Positions 1-8,471 of a DNA stretch of 64,000 nt are shown in pieces. Position 1 is the stretch's first letter. Each line of letters begins with the position of its first letter. Both the position numbers and the translations under genes were made by a program. This DNA is from Shewanella sediminis HAW-EB3 (lineage in GTDB: Bacteria > Pseudomonadota > Gammaproteobacteria > Enterobacterales > Shewanellaceae), in contig NC_009831.1 in NCBI RefSeq assembly GCF_000018025.1, positions 248,001 through 312,000 on the forward strand, read 5' to 3'. The notes beneath the pieces are model-generated. The model did not search any database, was not told where the DNA came from, and worked only from the letters and a program-made list of their open reading frames with translations.

Positions 1-87
1 AGCAATAACTTCAAGAAAGCTGAAGACAAGAGAAAGACTTGTATCGATTGTCACAAAGGCGTTGCTCACCCATACCCTAAGGGATAA
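1..87 (+). CDS. cymA: Tetrahaem quinol dehydrogenase CymA, C-terminal fragment
   Basis: Only the last 28 codons are in the window; the gene begins before base 1. The fragment holds one CXXCH haem site (CIDCH) followed by a short tail ending HPYPKG. This is the expected end of the NapC/NirT family protein CymA of Shewanella. CymA is anchored in the inner membrane, oxidises menaquinol and passes electrons to many periplasmic reductases. The call rests on this tail and on the neighbourhood (rsmD and ftsY next door, as I recall from other Shewanella). Another NapC-family member is possible. Confidence 0.8.
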   Translation, partial: SNNFKKAEDKRKTCIDCHKGVAHPYPKG

Positions 88-144
88 TGCTATTTAGCAT
101 GTGAGCAGCTAGCAATATCGATTCGTCGGCATTGTGTGACTAAG

Positions 145-174
145 AAGCCTCGTTGTTATCAACGGGGCTTTTTT
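145..174 (+). terminator. Rho-independent terminator after cymA
   Basis: An 11-base stem (AAGCCTCGTTG / CAACGGGGCTT, one G-T type mismatch) closes a TTAT loop and is followed by a run of T. It sits 58 bases past the cymA stop. Confidence 0.88.
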
Positions 175-197
175 GTACATGGAGTTCTCGTTTGAAG

Positions 198-240
198 TAC
201 TTATCCGCGAACGCCACGGATGGCGTAGGAGTGGGTTTGT
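198..240 (+). repeat. Hairpin element, copy 1 (after cymA terminator)
   Basis: A 43-base segment starts TACTTATCC and ends GTGGGTTTGT, around a stem ACGCCA/TGGCGT (211-216 with 221-226). A related copy lies at 6580-6621, also just after a terminator. The flanks are conserved while the stem bases differ and still pair. The remaining DNA from 241 to 721 shows no convincing gene; a 64-codon minus-strand frame at 264-458 is too weak to call. Confidence 0.5.
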
Positions 241-721
241 ATTTGGGACAAAATACTTAGTGTCTATTTTAGAGCTGGTAGGTATTGTCTTGCTTCATTG
301 TTAGCTATCGCCTGTAGCGTACTTTTATGCAGGCACTTCTGTGACACGGCACCCTCTCTATTAATAGAAAGGTCCACTATAGCCTCGGCCGTGACATCTG
401 ATGTGAATGGATTCACAAATGCCGTGGTGACATGGATGTCATAGAACGGCCTTGTCACGGACGGTCACAGCCGTGCCTACATTGTTGATCTATCTCTTCG
501 ATTTAATCGTTTCTAATCTTAGAGCTTTATAAAAAGTTAACTTGGTTGAAATCAGCTGAGTCAGGGGAGGCTGCTTGATGGCTGACTGCTTCGGTGTGGC
601 GGTGGATCTTGTTTGGAAGGTGATACTCTTCGATTGAGAGAAGGAGATTGTTGCCCATCAACTAGCTGAATGTAAGACCAAGATGACTTGATCTTATCTC
701 TTTCCTCGAGCCTAAGTGCTC

Positions 722-1012
722 TTACCTGGTCTCCGCATTACCTAAGTTCTGCATTACCTTACTTCTATATTGCAACAGGCTAAATGCCCCAAATATAAAG
801 ACACTGAAGTAGTCACCTTTCTTTAAAGAGAGTAGTGATTTGAATATGGTGTGGAATATAACGACCTGAAAACAGTGCATAAATGTGGTGATTGCCAGCA
901 GTATATATAGAATGATGGCAATATTGCCTTCAAATGGCATGATCAGGTTGTATGTCATCAAAAGCCAGGCAAATAGGGTGACAGCCTTACCTGTAGTAAT
1001 TACAAATTTCAT
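722..1012 (-). CDS. DUF1145 family inner-membrane protein (YhhL-like)
   Basis: This 96-residue protein is mostly hydrophobic, with about three membrane segments (roughly residues 10-25, 32-52 and 72-88) and basic loops. Length and pattern fit DUF1145 proteins such as E. coli YhhL, which lies next to rsmD there too. The ATG at 1012 is preferred over an upstream TTG at 1030 because AGAG lies a few bases before it. Function unknown. It lies just downstream of rsmD on the same strand and is probably co-transcribed. Confidence 0.7.
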   Translation of the reverse strand: MKFVITTGKAVTLFAWLLMTYNLIMPFEGNIAIILYILLAITTFMHCFQVVIFHTIFKSLLSLKKGDYFSVFIFGAFSLLQYRSKVMQNLGNAETR

Positions 1013-1049
1013 ATGCTTCTCTATTCTCAAAGCGTAGCGCTAATCTACG

Positions 1050-1077
1050 TAGCTCGTAGCTCGTAGCTCGTAGCTTA
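1050..1077. repeat. Heptanucleotide tandem repeat (TAGCTCG)n
   Basis: Three perfect copies of TAGCTCG plus a degenerate fourth abut the rsmD stop codon. The same heptad in the other orientation occurs at 51086-51119. Confidence 0.85.
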
Positions 1078-1656
1078 AGGCTGATATTGATATAAGCGGT
1101 AGATCACTTGTCCGGCTTTTTTCTCTTTTAGCTGAACCCAATCGCTTGGCACGGCTAGCTGTGCCGTTTCACTTTCGGTCTCGACATAAATTTGCGCGTT
1201 TTCATTGAGCCAACCATTGCCTGCGATAAGCTGAATCGTCTTTTCCGCTAACCCTTTTCGAAATGGCGGGTCGATGTAGATAATATCGAACCCTTCGCTT
1301 GGCTTGGTCGCCAATAACTTCAGGGTGTCACCTTTAATTACTTCAGCAGTTGATGAGTCGCACTTGAGTGTTTTCAGGTTATCTTTAAGTTGCTCTGCCG
1401 CGCTTGCCTGTAGCTCGAACACCTTGGCGTAGCTCGCATAACGAGATAGCGACTCCAGACATAAAGCCCCACTGCCACCGAAACAGTCGAGTATGCGAGC
1501 CCCGGTAAGATCTCCGGCCAGCCAGTTGAACAGGGTCTCTCTGACGCGATCCGTTGTAGGCCTTAACCCTTCTAGATCCTGAATGGGTAAACGACGGGAA
1601 CGCCATTGGCCGGCAATGATACGAACTTGACCGCTGGAAGGTCGATTTTTAGCCAT
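1075..1656 (-). CDS. rsmD: 16S rRNA (guanine-966-N2)-methyltransferase RsmD
   Basis: This 193-residue enzyme methylates G966 of 16S rRNA in the small subunit, using S-adenosylmethionine. The N-terminus has the family pattern IIAGQWRSRRLP. The SAM-binding motif is LDCFGGSGAL near residue 58, and the catalytic motif is DPPF near residue 130, which marks N2-guanine methyltransferases. Length is normal for the family. It is divergent from ftsY, the standard arrangement in gammaproteobacteria. The stop codon lies inside a short tandem repeat. Confidence 0.95.
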   Translation of the reverse strand: MAKNRPSSGQVRIIAGQWRSRRLPIQDLEGLRPTTDRVRETLFNWLAGDLTGARILDCFGGSGALCLESLSRYASYAKVFELQASAAEQLKDNLKTLKCDSSTAEVIKGDTLKLLATKPSEGFDIIYIDPPFRKGLAEKTIQLIAGNGWLNENAQIYVETESETAQLAVPSDWVQLKEKKAGQVIYRLYQYQP

Positions 1657-1767
1657 CTGAAATCCTGTTAGGCGAATTATTGATTGTAAATAGTACTGCG
1701 ATTTTTCCTGAAGTGAGAAAGTGGTAGACTGTCTCGCTTGATTGAGGAAGTTATTTTAACTCAAAGC

Positions 1768-1908
1768 AGGGCTAAATGGTGAAAACCTAATAGCTAATGC
1801 CGGAAATGGTTAGTTCCTCTACATATTTAGCCCTATTTTCTGGTCATAAATAGCCTTCTGGTTATAATGTGCACCAAAAATGAGTTCAGCTTATGTGAGC
1901 TCTTTTTT
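1768..1908 (+). ncRNA. Candidate structured RNA with intrinsic terminator, upstream of ftsY
   Basis: A perfect 10-base stem, AGGGCTAAAT (1768-1777) with ATTTAGCCCT (1825-1834), encloses two smaller helices. One is GGT/ACC capped by a GAAA tetraloop (1778-1787). The other is AGCTAA with TTAGTT (1792-1797, 1810-1815), with one G-T pair. Together they make a compact three-way junction. A terminator-like hairpin follows: GAGTTCA (1882-1888), TGAGCTC (1896-1902), then TTTTTT. I recognise no known family. It could be a small RNA or a regulated leader of ftsY, which starts 178 bases further on. A TATAAT at 1863-1868 could instead be a promoter. Confidence 0.35.
1882..1908 (+). terminator. Intrinsic terminator 178 bases before ftsY
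   Basis: A 7-base-pair stem (GAGTTCA/TGAGCTC, one wobble) with a 7-base loop is followed by six T. No protein gene on the plus strand ends here, since rsmD runs leftward. It therefore suggests a short non-coding transcript or a leader attenuator. Confidence 0.6.
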
Positions 1909-2085
1909 GGGAACACTAGTGGTTAAGCTCGGGAAGATATAGCGGCAGAATAGAGTCGTCAGATAAACATACAAAATGCATGACAGGATGGTCTTCAACT
2001 TTTGCTTAACAGTTCGTTTGCGTAAGAGTTCGTAGGCCTTCCGGTTTATAAAGTTAAGTCAGTTAGTTGAGTACTGGTATTACAC

Positions 2086-3708
2086 ATGGCAAAGAAAGGT
2101 TTTTTTTCCTGGTTTCGCAAAGATAAGTCGAAAGATGAAGTTAGTGCGCCAGAAGCAGAAGTTGTAACTGAATCACAAGATGCTGTCGAAGCTGAGGCGC
2201 TTTCCGAAGAACAGGCTAAGCAAGCCGAGCAGGCACGTATCGAGGCTGAAGCTCTAGCACTTGCCGAAGAGCAGGCCGAGCAGGCTCGTATCGAGGCAGA
2301 AGCTCTGGCACTTGCCGAAGAGCAGGCTAAGCAAGCCGAGCTGGCACGTATTGAGGCTGAAGCTCTCGCACTTGCCGAAGAGCAGGCTAAGCAAGCCGAG
2401 CAGGCACGTATCGAGGCTGAAGCTGCAGCACTTGCCGAAGAGCAGGCTAAGCAAGCCGAGCAGGCACGTATCGAGGCTGAAGCTGCAGCACTTGCCGAAG
2501 AGCAGGCTAAGCAAGCCGAGCAGGCACGTATCGAGGCAGAAGCTGCGGCATTGGCCGAAGAGCAAGCTAAGCAAGCCGAGCTGGCACGTATCGAGGCAGA
2601 GGCTGCGGCATTGGCCGAAGAGCAAGCTAAGCAAGCCGAGCAGGCACGTATCGAGACAGAGGCTGCGGCACTTGCCGAAGAGCAGGCAAAGCAAGCCGAG
2701 CTGGACGCTGAACAAGTGGCGGCAGAGCAAGAAACCGAAAAACAACCAGAGCCTCAGGAAAAACCCACCAAAGAGGGCTTTTTCGCTCGCCTTAAGCGAG
2801 GTCTTAAACGCACGAGTGAAAATATCGGTAGCGGGTTCGTTAGCCTGTTTAGCGGTAAGAAGATCGATGATGATCTTTTCGAAGAGCTTGAAGAACAGTT
2901 GCTTATTGCGGATGTCGGTGTTGAAACAACAACACGGTTAATCGATAGTCTGACCGAGCAAGCTAGTCGTAAACAGTTAAAAGATGGTGAAGCTTTATAT
3001 GAAATTTTGCGTGATGAGATGCAAAAGACATTAGAGCCTGTCTCAATCCCACTCGTTCCTGAAAGTGCCGACGGACCTTTTGTTATCCTGATGGTCGGTG
3101 TGAATGGGGTCGGAAAAACGACGACAATTGGTAAACTGGCTAAGCAATATCAGGCGCAAGGTAAGTCCGTAATGCTGGCTGCCGGTGATACCTTCCGTGC
3201 GGCTGCGGTTGAGCAGTTACAGGTGTGGGGACAGCGAAATGACATTCCTGTCGTGGCACAACATACTGGTGCCGATAGTGCATCGGTGTTGTTTGATGCA
3301 CTTCAGGCGGCTCGTGCTCGTAATATTGATATTTTGATCGCCGATACCGCGGGTCGACTTCAGAATAAGGCACATCTGATGGATGAGCTGAAGAAGGTTA
3401 TCCGAGTGATGAAGAAGCAAGATGAGTCCGCGCCCCATGAGGTTATGTTGACCTTAGATGCGAGCACTGGCCAAAATGCAATTAGTCAGGCAGAGTTATT
3501 TAAAAAAGCGGTTGGTGTTACCGGCATCACAATCAGTAAGCTTGATGGTACTGCTAAAGGCGGTGTGATTTTTGCTATTGCCGATAAGTTCGGTATTCCT
3601 ATCCGTCATATCGGTGTCGGTGAGCAGATCGATGATCTACGCACCTTCGATGCCAAAGATTTTGTCGATGCGCTTTTTACTCAAGAGAGTGATGAGAATA
3701 AGTCGTAG
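2086..3708 (+). CDS. ftsY: Signal recognition particle receptor FtsY
   Basis: This GTPase docks the SRP-ribosome complex to the Sec translocon at the inner membrane. The 540-residue protein has three parts: a basic, aromatic N-terminal tail (MAKKGFFSWFRK), an acidic A domain, and the NG domain from about residue 230. The NG domain shows GVNGVGKTTTIGKLA (G1), DTFRAAAVEQL, DTAGR and SKLDGTAKGG. Residues 39-206 are a tandem repeat of about 20 residues rich in Glu, Ala and Gln, which should form a long charged helix; this makes the protein longer than E. coli FtsY (497). It is the first gene of ftsY-ftsE-ftsX. Confidence 0.97.
   Translation: MAKKGFFSWFRKDKSKDEVSAPEAEVVTESQDAVEAEALSEEQAKQAEQARIEAEALALAEEQAEQARIEAEALALAEEQAKQAELARIEAEALALAEEQAKQAEQARIEAEAAALAEEQAKQAEQARIEAEAAALAEEQAKQAEQARIEAEAAALAEEQAKQAELARIEAEAAALAEEQAKQAEQARIETEAAALAEEQAKQAELDAEQVAAEQETEKQPEPQEKPTKEGFFARLKRGLKRTSENIGSGFVSLFSGKKIDDDLFEELEEQLLIADVGVETTTRLIDSLTEQASRKQLKDGEALYEILRDEMQKTLEPVSIPLVPESADGPFVILMVGVNGVGKTTTIGKLAKQYQAQGKSVMLAAGDTFRAAAVEQLQVWGQRNDIPVVAQHTGADSASVLFDALQAARARNIDILIADTAGRLQNKAHLMDELKKVIRVMKKQDESAPHEVMLTLDASTGQNAISQAELFKKAVGVTGITISKLDGTAKGGVIFAIADKFGIPIRHIGVGEQIDDLRTFDAKDFVDALFTQESDENKS
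2200..2703 (+). repeat. 60-bp tandem repeat inside ftsY
   Basis: About eight units plus a partial ninth, consensus LAEEQAKQAEQARIEAEAAA per 20 residues. The second unit is 17 residues long, having lost nine bases in frame. Units 4 to 6 are nearly identical at the DNA level, which points to recent duplication or gene conversion. The reading frame is kept throughout. Confidence 0.95.
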
Positions 3709-3737
3709 GGCTCTTTTCAAAAAAGAATGAGAAATAG

Positions 3738-4430
3738 ATGATTCGATTTGAGCAGGTAAGTAAGGTTTATCCTGGTGGGCAGAAAGCCTTGTCAGATGTT
3801 AACTTTCACCTAAAGCGCGGCGAGATGGCCTTTTTAACGGGTCACTCCGGCGCAGGTAAAAGTACATTGCTTAAATTAATCACAGTGATCGAACGCGCTA
3901 ATGCCGGGCGTGTGTTAATTAACGGACATGATATTGCAAAGCTTTCACGCTCGGATGTTCCATTTTTAAGGCGTGACATTGGGATGATTTTCCAGAGTCA
4001 TCATCTGTTGATGGAAAAGAGTGTTTTCGATAATGTCGCCCTGCCTTTGGTGATCGAAGGTTTTTCCCATGGTGAGATAAAAAAAAGGGTCTTGGCCGCA
4101 TTGGATATGGTGGGACTCTATGGCAAAGAGCGCCATAGTCCCATCATGTTGTCTGGTGGTGAACAGCAGCGTGTGGGCATTGCACGTGCAATCGTTAATA
4201 AGCCGCCGTTATTGTTGGCCGATGAACCTACGGGTAACTTAGATCCTAAGTTGTCTATGGATATCCTACGGTTATTTGAAACCTTTAATGACTCAGGCAC
4301 CACAGTACTGATTGCGACCCATGATTTGGGACTTATCGCACGCATGAAATATCGTACACTGACTTTGAAACAGGGACATGTGCTGGGTGGCGAAGAGCTG
4401 ATGTCTTCGGCTGATGGGGTAAAGGGATAA
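3738..4430 (+). CDS. ftsE: Cell-division ABC transporter ATP-binding protein FtsE
   Basis: This cytoplasmic ATPase works with FtsX to activate peptidoglycan hydrolases at the division septum. The 230 residues include Walker A GHSGAGKST (about 36-44), the ABC signature LSGGEQQR (about 138), Walker B LLLADEPTGNLD and the switch histidine in ATHD. Length is normal. It begins 29 bases after ftsY and ends two bases before ftsX, so the three are one operon. Confidence 0.96.
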   Translation: MIRFEQVSKVYPGGQKALSDVNFHLKRGEMAFLTGHSGAGKSTLLKLITVIERANAGRVLINGHDIAKLSRSDVPFLRRDIGMIFQSHHLLMEKSVFDNVALPLVIEGFSHGEIKKRVLAALDMVGLYGKERHSPIMLSGGEQQRVGIARAIVNKPPLLLADEPTGNLDPKLSMDILRLFETFNDSGTTVLIATHDLGLIARMKYRTLTLKQGHVLGGEELMSSADGVKG

Positions 4431-4432
4431 CG

Positions 4433-5398
4433 ATGAGCAATAAACCTCAGTTAACCAGAAGCAAATTGCCTATTTCGGGTCGTATTGTGATGTTCTTTAT
4501 TCGTCATATCCAACACGCTATGGGCAGTATGGGTGAGTTGTGGCGTAACCCGGTATCCTCTCTTATGACCATGGCCGTGCTTGGGGTTAGCTTGAGCCTA
4601 CCTGCAGCGCTGCAGGTACTGGTTAAGAATGCAGAGACCATCACCCAATCATGGAATAGCGCGGCTGAAATTTCACTTTTTGTTGATGAAGGACGAAGTG
4701 AAAGAACGATTCAGAGCTTGATCACTCGCATTAAAGTTTACCCTGAAGTGAGCGAGGTTAACTATATTAACCGGGCTCAGGCCCTCGAAGAGTTTCAACG
4801 CTTATCCGGGTTTGGCGAAGCTCTTTCCTATTTAGATACTAATCCGCTCCCTGCGGTCGTCACAGTGACTCCAAGCCTTAAATATTCAAGCCCGGTCGGG
4901 GCGCGCGAATTACTTAAGAAACTGGAAATGGAACCCGAAGTCAGTTTTGGTCGACTCGATATCGAGTGGTTGGAGCGACTTCAGGCGGTCGTGAGGCTAC
5001 TGGAGCGAACGGTACTCGCCATTGCGGCACTCTTAGTGTTAGCGGTGGTACTGGTGATAGGCAATACGATTCGCTTAGCTATCATGAATCGCCGCACCGA
5101 GATCGAGGTGATGAAACTCGTCGGTGCGACCGAAGCCTTTATTCAGAGACCCTTCCTCTATACCGGGATCTGGTATGGAATAATAGGTGGTGTTCTGGCA
5201 TGGATAATCATTAACCTGTTAGTCTGGTATCTCGATAGCGCATTGGCCGAATTGCTGGGCTTGTATGGGAGTCAGTTAGAGATGCAGTCTTTGACTCTCG
5301 TAGAGCTTGGTCAGTTAGTCGGCCTGGCCTCATTTCTAGGTTGGCTGGGATCTTACCTCTCGGTACGTCAACACCTCAGGGCGATAGAGCCTTCATGA
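4433..5398 (+). CDS. ftsX: Cell-division membrane protein FtsX
   Basis: FtsX is the membrane partner of FtsE and controls periplasmic amidase activators. The 321-residue protein has a cytoplasmic N-terminus, a first membrane segment (about residues 40-60), a periplasmic domain to about 185, then three membrane segments (about 190-215, 240-262 and 290-310). This is the FtsX/MacB-like topology. The TEIEVMKLVGAT stretch is the family's conserved cytoplasmic loop. Confidence 0.95.
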   Translation: MSNKPQLTRSKLPISGRIVMFFIRHIQHAMGSMGELWRNPVSSLMTMAVLGVSLSLPAALQVLVKNAETITQSWNSAAEISLFVDEGRSERTIQSLITRIKVYPEVSEVNYINRAQALEEFQRLSGFGEALSYLDTNPLPAVVTVTPSLKYSSPVGARELLKKLEMEPEVSFGRLDIEWLERLQAVVRLLERTVLAIAALLVLAVVLVIGNTIRLAIMNRRTEIEVMKLVGATEAFIQRPFLYTGIWYGIIGGVLAWIIINLLVWYLDSALAELLGLYGSQLEMQSLTLVELGQLVGLASFLGWLGSYLSVRQHLRAIEPS

Positions 5399-5662
5399 AC
5401 TAACTTTCATTTGCTTTGTTAACCGTGATAGGGCAAAAATAACCCGTCGATGCAGGTCCAAGGTTGACATAACTTGTCAGATCGCCGATAGTTCGTCAGC
5501 TTGTCCTTAATCGATTTTAAGGCGACAAATGAGATTTAATTAATCTTGTTGGAAGTTTTTTACTATAAACAGTGTCTTGTTGTAAGACGGGTAAAAAATT
5601 TTGCTAAAGAGCTAATTGTTAGCAGCTAGAATTTTAAAGTATTTGTAAGAGTAGGAGCGTGA

Positions 5663-6520
5663 ATGACTAATCAAACGCAATCAATGGCACTGACTGTTCC
5701 CCACGGAAGCGGTAGCCTGGAAGCTTATGTTCACTCGGCCCACAACATCTCGATGTTGCAGCCAGAGCAAGAGTATGAGTTAGCCAAGCGTTTGCAAGAA
5801 ACGGGAGACCTACAGGCTGCGAAGCAGCTGATTATGTCTCACCTGCGTTTTGTCGTGCACGTTGCTAAAGGGTATTCCGGTTACGGCTTACCACAAGCGG
5901 ACCTTATCCAGGAAGGCAATATTGGTTTGATGAAGGCCGTAAAACGCTTCGATCCCAATGTCGGTGTCCGCCTTGTCTCTTTTGCTGTTCACTGGATTAA
6001 AGCTGAAATTCATGAATATGTGCTTAAAAACTGGCGCATAGTCAAAGTCGCTACCACTAAAGCGCAACGTAAACTCTTTTTTAACCTGCGTAAATCTAAA
6101 AAACGTCTGGGTTGGTTCAGCGATGAAGAGGTCGGTATGGTTGCCGATAATCTGGGTGTTTCTAAAGCCGATGTGACCGAAATGGAGTCACGCATGGCAG
6201 CTCAGGATCCCGCTTTCGATCTTGCCAGTGATAACGATGACGATCACGATTTTGCGCCTATGCATTATCTGGAAGATCATTCGTCGGATTTAGCATCTCA
6301 AGTTGAAAATGATAATTTAGAAGCGAGTAATCAGGCCCGCCTTCTGTCCGCTATCAAGACGTTGGATGAGCGTAGTCAGCATATTCTGCAGGCGCGTTGG
6401 TTAAATGAAGATAAGACGACACTGCAAGAGCTTGCTGCAACTTACCAGGTATCAGCCGAGCGAATCAGGCAGCTGGAAAAGAATGCCATGAATAAGCTGA
6501 AAGGCCGAATGGAAGCCTAA
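5663..6520 (+). CDS. rpoH: RNA polymerase heat-shock sigma factor RpoH (sigma-32)
   Basis: RpoH directs RNA polymerase to heat-shock promoters. The 285-residue protein has sigma regions 2 ([18 protein letters not shown]), 3 and 4, with the [23 protein letters not shown]. It contains the RpoH box QRKLFFNLR (about residues 130-138), which is diagnostic for this subgroup. It lies downstream of ftsX as in E. coli, but a 264-base gap suggests its own promoters. In that gap a GGAAGTT at 5551 with TCTTG at 5575 loosely resembles a sigma-E promoter (weak). A terminator follows. Confidence 0.97.
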   Translation: MTNQTQSMALTVPHGSGSLEAYVHSAHNISMLQPEQEYELAKRLQETGDLQAAKQLIMSHLRFVVHVAKGYSGYGLPQADLIQEGNIGLMKAVKRFDPNVGVRLVSFAVHWIKAEIHEYVLKNWRIVKVATTKAQRKLFFNLRKSKKRLGWFSDEEVGMVADNLGVSKADVTEMESRMAAQDPAFDLASDNDDDHDFAPMHYLEDHSSDLASQVENDNLEASNQARLLSAIKTLDERSQHILQARWLNEDKTTLQELAATYQVSAERIRQLEKNAMNKLKGRMEA

Positions 6521-6543
6521 TTGCATTCTAAGATCGAATAAAT

Positions 6544-6568
6544 AAAACCTGCTACGGCAGGTTTTTTT
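6544..6568 (+). terminator. Rho-independent terminator after rpoH
   Basis: The stem AAACCTGC/GCAGGTTT closes a TACG loop and is followed by a T run, 24 bases past the rpoH stop. Confidence 0.92.
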
Positions 6569-6579
6569 GTATATGGATA

Positions 6580-6621
6580 TACTTATCCCCGATCGCAGGG
6601 ATAGCGATGGAGGGGGTTTGT
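6580..6621 (+). repeat. Hairpin element, copy 2 (after rpoH terminator)
   Basis: This copy matches the element at 198-240 in its flanks: TACTTATCC at the start and GGGGTTTGT at the end. Its stem is ATCGC/GCGAT (6592-6596 with 6604-6608), in place of ACGCCA/TGGCGT. The pairing is kept although the bases differ. Confidence 0.5.
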
Positions 6622-6627
6622 GCCTAA

Positions 6628-6865
6628 GGCTGAGATGACGCTACGCTGGTAGGGCTAAGAAGACGCTTCGCTGGTAAGGCTGAGATGACGCTTCGCTGGT
6701 AAGGCTAAGATGACGCTTCGCTGGTAAGGCTAAGATGACGCTTCGCTGGTAAGGCTAAGATGACGCTGCGCTGGTAGGGCTAAGATGATGCTACGCTGGT
6801 AGGGCTAAGATGACGCTACGCTGGTAGGGCTGAGATGACGCTACGCTGTTAGGGCTAAGGTGGGC
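6628..6865. repeat. 25-bp tandem repeat array, nine full copies
   Basis: Nine head-to-tail 25-base units (6628-6852) and a partial tenth, consensus beginning GGCTAAGATGACGCTTCGCT. Units differ at a few positions: GAAG or GATG, TTC, TAC or TGC, and GGTAA or GGTAG. The array lies between the convergent ends of rpoH and menE and has no open frame that looks coding. The period of 25 excludes a conserved protein repeat in one frame. Confidence 0.95.
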
Positions 6866-6947
6866 TTGTACCTAGCCTTTTCCCAATAGGGTGAAGCCCG
6901 TCGAATAGGCGGAGCCGTCCGCGAAGCGAAAGGCCGAGGCCGCCGTC

Positions 6948-8462
6948 TTAGCTTTTAGAACCTAGAACCTTCTTCAATACTGCCTCTATAACCTGCTTTC
7001 TCGATACCTTCAGGCTGGTCGATTCAATATTTGGCCAAGTATAATAGACTCTGGGTCGCTTAAATCTGGCTACCTTATCGGCGAGGAATTGAGTTAGCTC
7101 ATCACAAGATGGCTTTGCACTTTTGGAGTGGCTCACTTTTATTATTGCTGCGGGAAGGTTACCAAACTCCTCATCTGCCTGAGCAAATACGATGGCATCT
7201 TCGATAGCCGGATGCTGTTTGAGTGCGGCCTCCACCTCTTCGGGTTGCAGGTTCTCCCCGCCACAGATAAACATATTATCGATGCGTCCCAGAATATGAA
7301 GCTTGCCGGCTGCATCCCAATATCCTCTATCCTTGGTAAAAAACCAGCCATCCTCATCTGTGGGGCGAATGAGTTTGCAAACGTCATCTGCACAACTATT
7401 TTGCTCATGAGTCTGGGCCTGCGCATCGAGATAGCCGAGGAAGAGTGTCTCCCCCTTCACATAGATCTTCTCATCGATAATCTTCAGCTCTCTTGATGGC
7501 AAGAGTCGACCACTGCTGCCATCACTGTTGGCTGGCCCCGTGGTGACTTGAGAGGCCATCTCGGTCATGCCATAACTGGTGAAGCTGTTAATCGAGAGGG
7601 CGTTCAATTGGCCCAGAAGAGACGATGATATGGCTCCGCCGCCGAGAAGAAGTGATTTTACCCCTTTGAGGCTGTCAGCATCTTCCTTTAGCAAGCGTAC
7701 CAGCTGAGTGGAGACCAGAGAGAGGTGAGTGATCTGATCTCGTGATATCTGTATAGAAAGGCCTACATCCCGGTCTTGCAGTACCACAGTAGCCCCAACG
7801 AAGGCACAGCGATTGATAATGGCTAGTCCACCTATATGAAAAAGCGGCAGTGACAATAGCCAGACATCACCTGGCTCGAGTGATATCAGGCTCCTCGAAC
7901 CCTCGGCGCTCGCCTTATGGTTGCTAAGGCTGTGAACCGCGGCCTTAGGTTGGCCACTGCTTCCCGAGGTCAGGATTATATTGGCGGGTGCGTAGTGATC
8001 GATAGGAGTCGGAGTATTATCTGCTGTTAAGGAGAAATTCAGTGTCATAGCCCTTGGAGTGACTGTGACAGTGTTAGTGCCGGAGCCGCTCCTCGATACT
8101 GAGAGCTCAGATGCCAATTCGGTGAAGCCTTCTCCCGTCCATAGAAAATTTAGCCGATGTGACTCAATGAGCGCCGAAACCTGACTTGCCGGAAAGCGGG
8201 GTGATAGGGGGCAAAATAGGATCTGATGATCGATACAGGCCCAGTAAAGCATGACTAACTCGACGGAGTTGTTATCGATACAGGCAAGGCGGTCACCTTT
8301 AGCAAGCCCCTTTGCGATTAACTGCTCGCCGAGCGCAATGACTCTCTGACTCAGTGTCGAGTAGTCAATCTGTCGGTTAACCCCATCTTGAATATAGGTC
8401 AGTGCCGTTTGGTTGGGGTGTTGCCTGGCGCTCTGATGAAGCGGAGATAGTAACGCTTTCAA
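6948..8462 (-). CDS. menE: o-Succinylbenzoate-CoA ligase MenE
   Basis: MenE activates o-succinylbenzoate to its CoA thioester with ATP in menaquinone synthesis, in the cytoplasm. The 504-residue protein is an acyl-adenylate-forming enzyme: P-loop-like motif LTSGSSGQPKAAVHS (about residues 172-186), SYGMTEMASQVTT (adenylate binding), and the hinge/C-terminal domain GRIDNMFICGGENLQPEEVE. The start is a TTG, supported by GGAG seven bases upstream; no ATG fits. It is the last gene of menD-menH-menC-menE. Its final codons contain the repeated sequence AGGTTCT. Confidence 0.93.
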   Translation of the reverse strand: MKALLSPLHQSARQHPNQTALTYIQDGVNRQIDYSTLSQRVIALGEQLIAKGLAKGDRLACIDNNSVELVMLYWACIDHQILFCPLSPRFPASQVSALIESHRLNFLWTGEGFTELASELSVSRSGSGTNTVTVTPRAMTLNFSLTADNTPTPIDHYAPANIILTSGSSGQPKAAVHSLSNHKASAEGSRSLISLEPGDVWLLSLPLFHIGGLAIINRCAFVGATVVLQDRDVGLSIQISRDQITHLSLVSTQLVRLLKEDADSLKGVKSLLLGGGAISSSLLGQLNALSINSFTSYGMTEMASQVTTGPANSDGSSGRLLPSRELKIIDEKIYVKGETLFLGYLDAQAQTHEQNSCADDVCKLIRPTDEDGWFFTKDRGYWDAAGKLHILGRIDNMFICGGENLQPEEVEAALKQHPAIEDAIVFAQADEEFGNLPAAIIKVSHSKSAKPSCDELTQFLADKVARFKRPRVYYTWPNIESTSLKVSRKQVIEAVLKKVLGSKS

Positions 8463-8471
8463 GGCTTGCTC

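Noticed and set aside
264..458. A 64-codon minus-strand frame after the cymA terminator
   Set aside because: No ribosome site, no recognisable motif and no neighbour on the same strand; it overlaps a stretch with several short dyads. Not enough to call a gene.
1863..1868. TATAAT as the ftsY promoter -10
   Set aside because: An intrinsic terminator lies only 14 bases downstream (1882-1908), so a transcript starting here would end at once unless the terminator is regulated.
2254..2941. Long open frames on both strands across the ftsY repeat
   Set aside because: They arise because the 60-base repeat keeps other frames open as well; the products are Leu/Cys-rich or basic repeats without meaning, and ftsY is certain.
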